From assembly GCF_014230085.1 (NCBI RefSeq), contig NZ_JACHVB010000012.1, positions 434,001 to 498,000 of the forward strand: 64,000 nucleotides of DNA, given 5' to 3'. Within the stretch, counting starts at the first letter, position 1. Every line of letters starts with the position of its first letter. A model generated the notes under the pieces. That model was not told where the DNA came from, made no database searches, and was given only the letters and a program-made list of their open reading frames with translations. Positions 26,079 to 35,878 of the stretch are shown here, piece after piece. The translations under genes and the position numbers were made by a program. Source of the DNA: Ruficoccus amylovorans (GTDB lineage Bacteria > Verrucomicrobiota > Verrucomicrobiia > Opitutales > Cerasicoccaceae).

Positions 26079-27593
26079 TTAATTAAAATCAGAGGACTGT
26101 TGGGCTTCCGCCTCTGATTCAATCACCGCCAGGCCCGGCGCTGCGTATATGGGGTAATCCGAGACCTTCTTGCCGTTGGGTAATTTGATGTCGGGGGAAA
26201 AGATATCGGCCTCGCGCGAATACGGGCCGTTGACGTCGGCGTACCTGACTTTCATCTCAGCCAACAGTTTCTCCGTTACTTCGGGATATTCGTCCTTCAT
26301 GTTCCATTTCTCATTCATGTCGATCTCCATGTTATAGAGTTCGATGCCGGTAAAATCGTCATTACAGAGCATTTTCCAGCGGCCATCGCGCAGCGCCAGC
26401 GGAGGGCTCGTGTCCTCGGTGCCGTCCCTGAGCGAAGTGCCTCGCCAGGGCGCCTGCCAATACATCGGGTCTTTACGCGTGAAGGGCTTACCCTCTAGCA
26501 ACGGCTCGATGTTCACACCGTCAAACGGGTATTCCGCCGGCGGTTTCTCATGCACATAGTCACACAAGGTCGCCGCTATATCCGGTGTCCAGACGGGCGT
26601 ATGGATGACCGACCCCGGCTTCGTGACGCCTGGCCACACGATTAATCCCGGTGCACGAATGCCACCGTCGTACAATTCATGTTTGGCTCCACGCAGCCCA
26701 CCGGCGGAGCCGCGAGCCCGGTCGCTCCATGTGATCAAATGTGGCTCCGGCCCGTTGTCGCTTGTGAAGATGATGATTGTCTTCTCCATGAGTCCCTGCT
26801 GCTCCAGGAAGTCAAACAGACGGCCATAGGCCGCATCCATCTGGGTGATTGCGCCGCAGAAGTACTGCTCGCTTTCCGTGCGGTCTTTGTACAGCGCTCG
26901 GTATTCGTCGCTCGCATCTACTTCCTGATGCGGAGCGAAGCTCCACAGGTTCACGAAAAACGGCTTATCACCGGCCTTGCTGATGAAGTCGATTGCCTTG
27001 TCCACATACACGTCCGCCGACCACTGGCCCGGTGTCTGGATGCGAGTCGTTTTATGGTTCACCGACTCATCCCAGCCCGAGTCCTTGTAGCTGTTATGTC
27101 GGCCCGCGTTCAGCACTGCGGCGTAGTCGTACCCATAGTCCCACATGCGGGGGGAGCCTGGTCTCTCAGGGAAACTGCAATGCCACTTGCCGATATGTGC
27201 TGTCGTGTAGCCTGCCTTTTGGAGCAAGCGCGGCAGTGTCGGCTCTTCTGGCGGAATATATTGGAACAAGGGAAGGCGTTCTTTTTCGCCAGCATTAATC
27301 AATTGATTCAGCCCGAACCGGTTTTGGATGCGGCCCGTCACCATGCCGACTCGTGAAGGGGAGCACACCGGTCCGGTGACATAGAAATCCGTCAAGGTGC
27401 ACCCCATGACTGCTAGCCGGTCGAGGTTCGGTGTCTTCAAAAAAGGGTGCCCCTGCGAACCCAGGTCGCCCCAGCCCTGATCGTCGTTCACAATGTAGAG
27501 AATGTTCAGGAACGACTGGTCTTCGGCCGGAAGCGATACCACGCCGACACCGAATACCAGTGCGAGCGTTTTGAGGAATCTAAATGTTTTCAT
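26079..27593 (-). CDS. secreted sulfatase (type I)
   Basis: A 504-residue sulfatase with a signal peptide (MKTFRFLKTLALVFGVGVVSLPAED). It contains the metal-binding NILYIVNDDQGWGD, a formylglycine motif CSPSR with Cys at residue 77, AHIGKWHC, FTSDNGPEPH and the GGLRGAKHELYDGG segment. The ATG at 27593 is chosen because an AGGAAG ribosome site lies 7 bases upstream and the signal peptide starts there; a frame open to 27680 is not needed. It would desulfate polysaccharide in the periplasm or outside the cell, unlike the leaderless sulfatase at 17.4 kb. Confidence 0.94.
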   Translation of the reverse strand: MKTFRFLKTLALVFGVGVVSLPAEDQSFLNILYIVNDDQGWGDLGSQGHPFLKTPNLDRLAVMGCTLTDFYVTGPVCSPSRVGMVTGRIQNRFGLNQLINAGEKERLPLFQYIPPEEPTLPRLLQKAGYTTAHIGKWHCSFPERPGSPRMWDYGYDYAAVLNAGRHNSYKDSGWDESVNHKTTRIQTPGQWSADVYVDKAIDFISKAGDKPFFVNLWSFAPHQEVDASDEYRALYKDRTESEQYFCGAITQMDAAYGRLFDFLEQQGLMEKTIIIFTSDNGPEPHLITWSDRARGSAGGLRGAKHELYDGGIRAPGLIVWPGVTKPGSVIHTPVWTPDIAATLCDYVHEKPPAEYPFDGVNIEPLLEGKPFTRKDPMYWQAPWRGTSLRDGTEDTSPPLALRDGRWKMLCNDDFTGIELYNMEIDMNEKWNMKDEYPEVTEKLLAEMKVRYADVNGPYSREADIFSPDIKLPNGKKVSDYPIYAAPGLAVIESEAEAQQSSDFN

Positions 27594-27766
27594 GTTGAGT
27601 CTTCCTGGGGTTGGTCGGCTGGGATCCATTATTGATCGGAGCGTGGGGTTTGGTGTTAGGGGTCGAAAAGGGGGCTGCACACTAAAATCGCTCCTGTCTT
27701 ATCCTACGAAATACACCTCGTCGTGGGACGTGTTTCTCGCGATTGTGCACGAAGGAGGAGTCCCTC

Positions 27767-28462
27767 CTACTTCGATAGGCTTGCGGAAAAATTATCGAAT
27801 AGAACTTCGCTTTCCCCAAAGACCTGAAGCGCAATCGATCCTTTATCACACGAGAGTCCGGCCAGGTTCACGTTCCCGGAGGCAAGGGTGGTCTTCTCGG
27901 AGCCGACTTCACTGAGGCTATACTTCAGGGATGGGAACTCGTCGCATGTAATGGACAGGGTATACCATTTTCCGGGTATAAGCAGAAGACCTGAGGACAT
28001 GTTCTCGCCTCGAATTTGCTCCTGATTGCCGATCGCCAGAAACTGAATCGTCTGTCGAGAGCCATCTGCCCGAAAGCGGATGCAATTGAAATTACGGCGG
28101 TCTCCCGGCGTGCCTGTATAGTTGAACAGTATTCCGAGAGCGAGGCCACTGCCGGATTCATCCCACTGTTCGGGTATCATGAAATCAACCGAAGCCTTGA
28201 AATCCGTCCCTTTGGACAACGGCGTTTTAAACGATTCGAGCACAATTTCCTTTTCCTGGGGATTGGCTGGGTCGGTCGCGAGCGCATTGTCTTTGATTCG
28301 GAACTCGCCCCGGTAGACCGTGTATCCCTCACAGCCATCGGGCGGGGACTGGTAGATGTCGAACCACTCGCTGTCGGGCTTATTGAAATCGTTATTGATT
28401 TCGGTGGAGAAGGCACTTGCGCTAATAAGTAAGCTAACGAGAAGAGGTATGTGTGATTCCAT
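27767..28462 (-). CDS. secreted beta-sandwich protein of unknown function
   Basis: A 231-residue exported protein with a signal peptide (MESHIPLLVSLLISASAFS). The rest alternates short hydrophobic strands with Gly/Asp turns (FKASVDFMIPEQW, GLALGILFNYTG, WYTLSITCDEF, VLFDNFSASLSK), as in concanavalin-A/laminin-G-like or DUF1080-like folds that bind glycans. No catalytic residues are evident. The start may be ATG 28462 or, eight codons earlier, 28486. It lies 173 bases upstream of the secreted sulfatase on the same strand and may be a carbohydrate-binding helper. Confidence 0.72.
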   Translation of the reverse strand: MESHIPLLVSLLISASAFSTEINNDFNKPDSEWFDIYQSPPDGCEGYTVYRGEFRIKDNALATDPANPQEKEIVLESFKTPLSKGTDFKASVDFMIPEQWDESGSGLALGILFNYTGTPGDRRNFNCIRFRADGSRQTIQFLAIGNQEQIRGENMSSGLLLIPGKWYTLSITCDEFPSLKYSLSEVGSEKTTLASGNVNLAGLSCDKGSIALQVFGESEVLFDNFSASLSK

Positions 28463-28698
28463 ATTGTTATGAATACCTAACGACATAAATGCATATCAAT
28501 AACAAAACCCATGTATGAGTATGCCAAATCATTCATTTAATTTACGAATTACACCATGATCAGCGTAGCCATTCAGAGCACGTTGAAAAAGACTGCTTAA
28601 TAACGGTTGATTTTGCCTATAAAACGTCGGTTTCAGGGGGATGACAAGGAACGTGCTTTTCGCTATAGTTGGCCCGTTAGGAAAACCCCATATTGAAA

Positions 28699-30558
28699 AT
28701 GACGATAGTTGCCCTCCCGATGTCTTTCCCTGGATTCCGTTCTGCTTTTCGTGCTTCCTGCTATGGCATAGTAGAACGCACCCGTACCAGAAATTCATTG
28801 GTCTTCTGCTGTATACTGATGCTTTGTACGTCCTTGTTCGCAGCCGAGGGAGGCCTGGAGAGCTGGGAGGAAGCGTGGCCCATAGATGCTCCGCTAGATA
28901 TCGAATGGCTTGCAGAATTCCAGTATAAGACGGTCAAGGTGAGGAGCCTTCGCTATACCGGATCTGTTGCTGGTGGAAAGGCGCAGCGGGTTTATGCGCT
29001 CTATGCGGTGCCACAAGGGGCGAGTGCAAAGAAGAAAGTTCCTGCGATCATACAGATTCATGGTGGAGGGCAGACCTGCACAGCGCAGAATATCGCTTGG
29101 TATGTCGAGCGCGGTTACGCCTGCATTGCGTTTGACTGGGGCGGCCCGCGAGACGGAAGGACAGCCGATGTCACGACGGCGTGGAGTTCACCGGTGCGTG
29201 TTGATTACATCGATCCGCCACCTGGCGGTGTCGGCGATATGTTTCTCTTTCATACTGTGCTGGCTGCGCGCCGGGCTATTGATGTGCTTCAGGCCCAACC
29301 CGAGGTAGATCCTGAGCGTATTGGCGTGCAGGGCATTTCCTGGGGGGGGCTTCTCACTTGGGTGGTCGGCGCCCTCGATGGCAGGATAAAAGCTCTTGTT
29401 CCGGTGTATGGTGCTGGCGGACTTGATGCTGGGGATAAGGCCGAGGGGCATGCACTGCTCAGAAGAGGGGCCGACTGGGCACGCGTGTGGACGGAGACTT
29501 TCGATCCACGCCGTTTCGCTCCTTACATCAAGGCCCCCGTGCTGTTCTGCAATGGGACGGACGACTGGTTCGGGACATTGACGGCTTCCGAAGAAGTGTT
29601 GAATGCCTTGAACTCTCCGCATGCCCGCAGTTACAGCGCGAACCGGAACCACAGCCTTGGGCCGGACAATGTCCGCGCCGCCATGGCCTGGCTGGACGGC
29701 TATCTGAAGCCGGACGCGGAGGCACCAGTCGCGTCACCCCAGGTCACCCTCTCTGCATCCGGAGACGGGAAGTTGCTGGCCAGTATTCAAGCTCCAGAAG
29801 CCGTCGAGGTCAGCCTGCTGGTTGCCAGAGGAGGGCGGCCGGATATCATAAAATGCTGGATGAATGTGTCTGCCGAGCGGCAGGCCAAGGACCAGTGGTC
29901 GGCAATCGTTCCGGTGTGGACGGCGCAGACGCCGGTGAGCGTGATTGCCCAGGCCAAGGCGGCAAGCGGTGCGCTTATCAGTTCAGATGTCATTTTGAAT
30001 TGTGTGCCGTCCTCCGTTGAAGGTGTTACGGATGGACAGGAGCCTGCTGTGGCTGGTGACACGATTGCTGCGGCTGGAGATGCGGAGGCGTGGTTTGTGG
30101 AAACCAGCACGGATTTCTATGCGATCGCCAATGGTTTCGAGCCGGTTCTCGCCATTGAGGTGGATGGTCGATTCGGAGTGGCGTCCACGGATGAGTCCGG
30201 CAGGCGGTTGAGTCTCATCACGACACGGCGACTGACCGATCCGTCGGTGCGTAGCGGAGAAGATTCCCGTCTGGTTATCTGGACGCATGATCTTGGATCT
30301 GCGGAGATCACGCTCAACGCGAATTCCTATCGCTTGTCCGGGGCAGAACGTTGGCGTGCGATGATTCGTCCGGGAGCGGGATGGGTACGCACAGTTTTAC
30401 GCCCGGATGATTTCTCAGCGGCTAACGGAGGCAATGCCTCTTCGATGAGAAGTTTTACCTCTATCTATGACATTAGCATCACGGGGGGAGCAGTCAGGCA
30501 GGGGACACCCGCTGTCGGTGAAATTGCCTGGGAAGCCGATACCCGATTCTCGGAGTGA
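28699..30558 (+). CDS. secreted alpha/beta-hydrolase, acetylxylan-esterase/dienelactone-hydrolase-like
   Basis: A protein of about 619 residues. A hydrophobic export signal (NSLVFCCILMLCTSLFAAEGG) is preceded by an unusually long basic leader, so the true start is uncertain; ATG 28720 is also possible. The hydrolase core (about residues 60-330) has the oxyanion stretch IQIHGGGQT, the nucleophile elbow GISWGG, an Asp in FCNGTDDWF and the His in NRNHSLGP. A C-terminal half of about 270 residues is rich in beta strands. Likely role: removal of acetyl or other ester groups from a polysaccharide. The rhamnosidase gene follows 60 bases downstream. Confidence 0.85.
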   Translation: MTIVALPMSFPGFRSAFRASCYGIVERTRTRNSLVFCCILMLCTSLFAAEGGLESWEEAWPIDAPLDIEWLAEFQYKTVKVRSLRYTGSVAGGKAQRVYALYAVPQGASAKKKVPAIIQIHGGGQTCTAQNIAWYVERGYACIAFDWGGPRDGRTADVTTAWSSPVRVDYIDPPPGGVGDMFLFHTVLAARRAIDVLQAQPEVDPERIGVQGISWGGLLTWVVGALDGRIKALVPVYGAGGLDAGDKAEGHALLRRGADWARVWTETFDPRRFAPYIKAPVLFCNGTDDWFGTLTASEEVLNALNSPHARSYSANRNHSLGPDNVRAAMAWLDGYLKPDAEAPVASPQVTLSASGDGKLLASIQAPEAVEVSLLVARGGRPDIIKCWMNVSAERQAKDQWSAIVPVWTAQTPVSVIAQAKAASGALISSDVILNCVPSSVEGVTDGQEPAVAGDTIAAAGDAEAWFVETSTDFYAIANGFEPVLAIEVDGRFGVASTDESGRRLSLITTRRLTDPSVRSGEDSRLVIWTHDLGSAEITLNANSYRLSGAERWRAMIRPGAGWVRTVLRPDDFSAANGGNASSMRSFTSIYDISITGGAVRQGTPAVGEIAWEADTRFSE

Positions 30559-30618
30559 GTTGTGGTGCGCTCCTTATGAGCCTTCCTCTGGCCTTTGCAG
30601 TATAAATCAATATTATCC

Positions 30619-33219
30619 ATGAGTACTGACGCAACACGCATGGGAGCTTTTCCCCCGTCTCATTTATTATGCGAATACCGGGTGAATCCCCTTGGTATTG
30701 ACGAGACGGAGCCGCTCTTTTCTTGGCGGGCGGAATCCGAAAAACCTGGAGCCGCGCAAACCGCTTATCATGTTCTCGTTGCGACATCGGAGGAAGTGCT
30801 TGCCACCGATAACGGTGACCTGTGGGACAGCACGCAAGTTTTCACCGCGCAATGCAATGCGATCCGTTATCAAGGCAAAAAGCTCAGTAGCCGCCAGCAA
30901 TGCTACTGGAAGGTTCGGATTTGGAACGAAGCAGGGGAGGTGAGTACGTACAGCGAACCAGCATCCTTTGAAACCGGTCTGCTCAAGGAAGAGGACTGGG
31001 ACGCATCATGGATCGGTTGGCCTGCAGGGCGACCGGGGCAGGCTGCGTACTTCCGATGTGAATTCGATTTGGACTTCAGACCCCGCAAGGCCCGTTTGTA
31101 CATCAGCGGCCTGGGGCTTTATTCCGCCTATGCCAACGGTAGGGAACTGGAGGGCCATTTGCAGCCAACGCTAAGCAACGTCAGCAAGCGTATTTATTAT
31201 AATGTCCATGACGTGACCGAGGATTTGAGATTCGGAGAGAACGTGCTGGCTGCCGTCGTCGGAACGGGTTGGCAGGGAAGTCCGATCTTGCTGGCGCAGC
31301 TCGAGGTGGAAAGGCCGGACGGAACGCGATACGTCGTCAACACCGGTCGTCGTAATGGCGTGCCTCGCTGGCAGACGGCGGCCGGCCCGATCCGGCTCAA
31401 CAGCATCTATGACGGCGAAACCTATGACGCGCGCATGGAAAAAATCGGTTGGGAACGGCCCGGCTACGTCATGGAGCCCGACTTGCCGCGAACCGAGCGC
31501 TGGATGTACGCTTCGGTGGTGAATTCTCCCGCAGGGCATATGCGTGCTCAGTCTATTGAGCCAATCCAGATAGTTAGAACCTTACCTGTAAAAATCCAGA
31601 CAGAGCCATGCCCCGGTGTGCTTGTTTTCGATTTCGGGCAAAATCACGCTGGTTGGGTTCGCCTGTGCGTGGAAGGTGTCGAAGGTACGGCCATTTCGCT
31701 CAAGTATGCGGAGTCCCTGCACGAGGACGGAACAGTTGACCAAAGTAACCTTCGCACGGCCGCAGCTACGGACACGTATATTCTCAACGGTAAGGGCGTC
31801 GAAACCTGGGAGCCGCGCTTCACTTATCACGGGTATCGTTATGTTCAGATCGAAGGCTGGTCGGGCCGTGCGAATGTCGACTCCGTTATTGCCTGTGTGG
31901 TGCGAACGGATGTCGCGCCTCGGGGCGAGTTCTCATGCGCCGATACACTGCTCAACCGTATTCACCGCATGGTCGTATGGACGGAGGAAAGCAACCTGCA
32001 CGGTATTCCTACGGACTGTCCGCAGCGCGATGAGCGCATGGGCTGGCTGAACGATATGGCTGCTCGCTCCGAGGAGCTTGTTTACAATTTTGAGACGGCA
32101 CGCTTTCTCGGTAAATTTGTCGCCGATATTGCCGATGCCCAGGACCCTAAGACGGGAGCAATTAGCGATACGGCACCATTTTACTGGGGCTTCCAGCCCG
32201 CGGATCCTGTCAGTATCGCATATCTGCTTATTCCGGTCCTCTTGTATCAGCATTATGGGGACACGCGACCCATGGTGCGTCACTATACAGGGATGCAGCG
32301 TTGGGTGGATTTCCTTACGTCGCAATCATCGGAAGGGATTCTCCGGTACAGCCATTTTGGGGATTGGGCACCTCCCGCCTCTGAAGCGGTTGAAGGCAGC
32401 GAGGGGACCGGAGCGATATCCGCCAGGACACCCGGTGAATTGGTTTCCACGGCGTTTTACTATCAATCGCTGGTCCTCTTCTCCAGGATTTCCAGCTGGA
32501 TTGGTGAGAAGGCGAACGCCGAGCTTTATGCTTCCCGGGCAGAGGATGTGAGCAAGGCCTTTCACGCTGAATTTTGGAACGAAGAGCTCTCCGGATATGG
32601 TTCTGGCAACCAATCATGCAACGCCATCGCCCTGTATTTCTCGCTCACTCCTGAGGACTTACGGGCTCGCGTTGTACAGGCTTTGGTCGCAGATGTACAA
32701 AGCCGGGACTTCCATCTGAGCACGGGCAATCTCGCCACTAAGTATCTGATGGAAGTTCTCTCTGGCGAAGGGTTTTCAGACGTTGCTTTTCGCGTGGCAA
32801 CGCAAACCACCTATCCGGGATGGGGGTTCATGCTTGCCAGGGGGGCGACGACGCTATGGGAGCGCTGGGAAGAGCTCCAGGGAGAGGGAATGAATTCCCA
32901 CAATCATCCGATGATGGGATCGGTTGGCTCCTGGCTGTACCGTCATGTGGCGGGTATACGCTTCGAGGAACCGGTCGGAAATGTCCCGAGAATCGCGATT
33001 TGCATTCCCGCTATTGCCTGGCTCTCTGAAGCCAGCGCAAAGCTGCGGGTAATCTCAGGGGACGTCCGTGTGAGTTGGATGCGTTATGGCGACACCTTTC
33101 ACATCATAATCGACCTCCCATGGAATTGTTCGGCAACCCTCATCTTTCCCGATGGAGATACCCGTGAGGTCAAGTCCGGCACGCATGAGTTTTTCATTGA
33201 TATTAACACTGCAAACTAG
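30619..33219 (+). CDS. alpha-L-rhamnosidase (GH78)
   Basis: An 866-residue glycoside hydrolase that releases terminal L-rhamnose by inversion. N-terminal beta domains (WRAESEKPGAAQTAYHVLV; then ARLYISGLGLYSAYANG) precede the (alpha/alpha)6 barrel. Its signature is GIPTDCPQRDERMGWLNDM, with the acidic residues of the general-acid region, followed by HFGDWAPP and the C-terminal WERWEELQGEGMNSHNHPMMGS. The ATG at 30619 is preferred over an in-frame TTG at 30595. No signal peptide is visible, so it probably cleaves imported oligosaccharides in the cytoplasm. It sits in a four-gene row from the esterase to the beta-helix protein. Confidence 0.95.
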   Translation: MSTDATRMGAFPPSHLLCEYRVNPLGIDETEPLFSWRAESEKPGAAQTAYHVLVATSEEVLATDNGDLWDSTQVFTAQCNAIRYQGKKLSSRQQCYWKVRIWNEAGEVSTYSEPASFETGLLKEEDWDASWIGWPAGRPGQAAYFRCEFDLDFRPRKARLYISGLGLYSAYANGRELEGHLQPTLSNVSKRIYYNVHDVTEDLRFGENVLAAVVGTGWQGSPILLAQLEVERPDGTRYVVNTGRRNGVPRWQTAAGPIRLNSIYDGETYDARMEKIGWERPGYVMEPDLPRTERWMYASVVNSPAGHMRAQSIEPIQIVRTLPVKIQTEPCPGVLVFDFGQNHAGWVRLCVEGVEGTAISLKYAESLHEDGTVDQSNLRTAAATDTYILNGKGVETWEPRFTYHGYRYVQIEGWSGRANVDSVIACVVRTDVAPRGEFSCADTLLNRIHRMVVWTEESNLHGIPTDCPQRDERMGWLNDMAARSEELVYNFETARFLGKFVADIADAQDPKTGAISDTAPFYWGFQPADPVSIAYLLIPVLLYQHYGDTRPMVRHYTGMQRWVDFLTSQSSEGILRYSHFGDWAPPASEAVEGSEGTGAISARTPGELVSTAFYYQSLVLFSRISSWIGEKANAELYASRAEDVSKAFHAEFWNEELSGYGSGNQSCNAIALYFSLTPEDLRARVVQALVADVQSRDFHLSTGNLATKYLMEVLSGEGFSDVAFRVATQTTYPGWGFMLARGATTLWERWEELQGEGMNSHNHPMMGSVGSWLYRHVAGIRFEEPVGNVPRIAICIPAIAWLSEASAKLRVISGDVRVSWMRYGDTFHIIIDLPWNCSATLIFPDGDTREVKSGTHEFFIDINTAN

Positions 33220-33226
33220 AACTATT

Positions 33227-34228
33227 ATGAGATCAAAATACTCCGTAATTCTTGGCAATCTCGGCAATACTTGCGACCGCTTTCTTCCTACCGGCTACAA
33301 GGATAAAGTGTCCAAGGAAGAAATGATCACCATGGCGGCGAATATCCCGGAAATAAAAGGACTCGAACTGGTTGGCACTTGGGATATCACCCGGGAAAAT
33401 GTGAAGCAGATGAAGCAAATGCTGGGCGATCATGGATTAGCATGCGTCTCCATTATCCCCGATCTGTTTTCACAGAAGCGCTGGGGGAGCGGGAGCTTCT
33501 CGTCCAAGGATCCGGCTATCCGGCAGCAGGCTATCGATGAAACGAGAATAGTCAGTGAAGTCGCGCAGGAAATGGGCTGCGATTTGATCAACCTTTGGCT
33601 GGGACAGGATGGCTATGACTACCCGATGCAGGCGCATTATGCCCGCGAGCATGAATGGCTGGTTGAAGGTATTGTGAAGGTCGCTGGCGAGTTTACCGAC
33701 CTTCGCTACGCACTCGAGTATAAGCCCAAGGAGCCCCGTACGCACTCCTATCAGGCGCGGATGGGGGACACCTTGTTAATGGCGATGGAAACGGAATTGC
33801 AGAATGTGGGCGTTTGCATCGACGTCGGCCATTCCCTGATGGCTTCCGAAAATGTCGCCGAGGCCGCGGTGCTCCTGAACCACTACGGCAAGCGATTGTT
33901 TCACATGCATTTCAATGACAATTACCGAACGTGGGATGACGATATGATTGTTGGTTCCCTCCATTTCGTTGAATACCTTGAGCTCCTTTTCTGGCTGCAT
34001 GAGATTGGCTACGATGGTTGGTACTCCATGGATCTCTACCCTTACCGTGAAAATGCCTCCGGAGCGGTTCGCGAAAGTGTTCTCTTTCTTCAAGGTGTCG
34101 ATCGCCTGCTTGTGCCAGAAAATCGTGAGCGGATACGGCAGTTAATTGCCGAGGGCGACGCTACGGCTACGGCCGGATTTGTACGCGAACTGATTCTTCC
34201 TGATGCTTTATCTAAGAGCTATGAATAG
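33227..34228 (+). CDS. sugar phosphate isomerase/epimerase-like TIM-barrel protein
   Basis: A 333-residue xylose-isomerase-like TIM barrel, start ATG 33227, eight bases after the rhamnosidase stop. Motifs of the family include EYKPKEPRTHSY (metal-binding Glu), CIDVGHSLMA (Asp/His), FHMHFNDNY and WYSMDLYPY (Asp). L-rhamnose isomerases of the RhaI type share this fold and a similar length. With the GH78 gene directly upstream, isomerisation of released L-rhamnose is a reasonable hypothesis, but no rhamnulose kinase or aldolase is visible here. Confidence 0.87.
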   Translation: MRSKYSVILGNLGNTCDRFLPTGYKDKVSKEEMITMAANIPEIKGLELVGTWDITRENVKQMKQMLGDHGLACVSIIPDLFSQKRWGSGSFSSKDPAIRQQAIDETRIVSEVAQEMGCDLINLWLGQDGYDYPMQAHYAREHEWLVEGIVKVAGEFTDLRYALEYKPKEPRTHSYQARMGDTLLMAMETELQNVGVCIDVGHSLMASENVAEAAVLLNHYGKRLFHMHFNDNYRTWDDDMIVGSLHFVEYLELLFWLHEIGYDGWYSMDLYPYRENASGAVRESVLFLQGVDRLLVPENRERIRQLIAEGDATATAGFVRELILPDALSKSYE

Positions 34229-34293
34229 TAAGTGTACGGAAATGTAATTCTTGGTTAATCATCGTTATATAAGCCTAATTTAAAGAAAAAATA

Positions 34294-35511
34294 ATGAATA
34301 AAGTAATTAGATCATCGTTTATATTCTCAGTATTATCCCTGTTTGTTTTTTTGGGTGATGAACTTGGGGCTGAAAACTCCCCGAGTAATGACGTCCCGCC
34401 GGGGGCAGGTGCGATCCTTGAGCCGTTGGCAGATGGCGGTGACGCGACCGCTCTCATTCAAAATGCCTTACGTGAACATGGTATTGTGCGCCTGCGAGAT
34501 GGTGCGGAGTTTCATCTTCAATCGCCCATTCGACTGACTTCGGGACAAGGTCTTGTTGGTTCCGCCGTACTTATTCCAGAATTTGAATCCAAAGAGATTA
34601 ACGCGAATCTGAGTGCGGCGATTGTTATCCACGGGAAAAATGTTCTTTTGGATGGATTGGAGATTCGGAAACCTTTTGTGGACGGCTCCTATGGCATCGG
34701 TGTGATGGTAAGCTCAGGAAGCGAAAATATAACCTTACGCAACCTTGAGATCAGCCGCTATAGCGCCCGCTATGGCATTCTGGTCCTGGAATCCTCCTCT
34801 ATTGAGATTACGGGATGCACAATCCGGGATTTCATGATGAATGTCGCGGCGGACATGATTTCAGACTCGCCGGCGGGCATATGTATCAAGCGTTGCAATA
34901 ATGGGATTGTCAGTAATAACCGGGTTTTTAGAATTAAGAATGGCCCGGCGGGGCGTGCATCCATATCACCGCTCAAGCCGCAGTACGGAAAGCAAGGCTA
35001 CCAGTCTGACAATATTTTTATCGGATCTTCGACGGGCTTTGCTGTCACTGGAAATGTGCTGGAAACCAGTGGTGAGGGGATAGACCTGTTGCTGTCGTCT
35101 AGCTGCACCGTGACCGGAAATGTCATTCGTGACATTTGGTTCCAGGGGATTAAAATGCTGGGCGCATCCAACTGTACCATCAGCGGGAATTATATCAGTG
35201 ACTGCTATCAGGGCATCGGTTTAGCAACACACCGAACTTACGACGCAGAATGTGAGAACAACTCAATAACTGGAAATGTGATTCGAAACACAGGGACTCC
35301 CGGCTCATTTGGGGTAGCGGCTCCGGGGCGTGTAAGATATGGGGAGACGGCTGGCATCGACATTAACGATACCAGTAAGAACAATGTAATTGCCAACAAC
35401 GTGATTGCGATTACCAGTCCCGATGCGGAAATGACGTCCGCCATCCGTAAGAACGACGAGTATAACCTTATAAAAAATAATATCCTTCCGGATGAAAAAG
35501 AGGCACAGTAA
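34294..35511 (+). CDS. secreted right-handed beta-helix protein
   Basis: A 405-residue exported protein with a signal peptide (VIRSSFIFSVLSLFVFLGDELGAE). Repeated coils of the pectin-lyase-like fold follow: ENITLRNLEISRY, SIEITGCTIRDF, CTVTGNVIRDIWFQGIKML and CTISGNYISDCYQGI. It is a distant relative in architecture of the protein at 19.8 kb. A lyase, glycosidase or binding role is possible, and no catalytic set could be assigned. It closes the esterase-rhamnosidase-isomerase row. Confidence 0.87.
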   Translation: MNKVIRSSFIFSVLSLFVFLGDELGAENSPSNDVPPGAGAILEPLADGGDATALIQNALREHGIVRLRDGAEFHLQSPIRLTSGQGLVGSAVLIPEFESKEINANLSAAIVIHGKNVLLDGLEIRKPFVDGSYGIGVMVSSGSENITLRNLEISRYSARYGILVLESSSIEITGCTIRDFMMNVAADMISDSPAGICIKRCNNGIVSNNRVFRIKNGPAGRASISPLKPQYGKQGYQSDNIFIGSSTGFAVTGNVLETSGEGIDLLLSSSCTVTGNVIRDIWFQGIKMLGASNCTISGNYISDCYQGIGLATHRTYDAECENNSITGNVIRNTGTPGSFGVAAPGRVRYGETAGIDINDTSKNNVIANNVIAITSPDAEMTSAIRKNDEYNLIKNNILPDEKEAQ

Positions 35512-35878
35512 TGAAGTGACCTGCCTGAGCAAACAGTGCCGCCAGTCGAGTTACCCGATGTGCACGGGAGACCCCGTGTTTATCAGCAGCCGTTTGGAGA
35601 CGACGGGGTGGGGGATGCGTACCTGGCCGCCCCTGGTATGATGCCCCGAAAAACTGCGGCTCTTGGAGCAACTTGAGGCAAAGCCGAAATAGGTCGCGAT
35701 TTCAGGGCGTTGATAGTCATTGCTCGTCAACGGCTTAATGGGATATGCATATGCGCCCAGCCACCTCCCGTTGGGCGTGTGTGCTTGAGATTGCCCATTC
35801 GTTGGATGATCTTTATACCTACAATGTACTCCACACCGCTAGCATACGCGATTCGGGCTAAGCAAACCGCTGCGCTTC
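35512..35878. other. 367-bp intergenic region, nothing recognised
   Basis: It separates the carbohydrate region from the housekeeping block. Minus-strand frames of up to about 67 codons are present, with no family match by eye and no convincing terminator. Confidence 0.5.
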
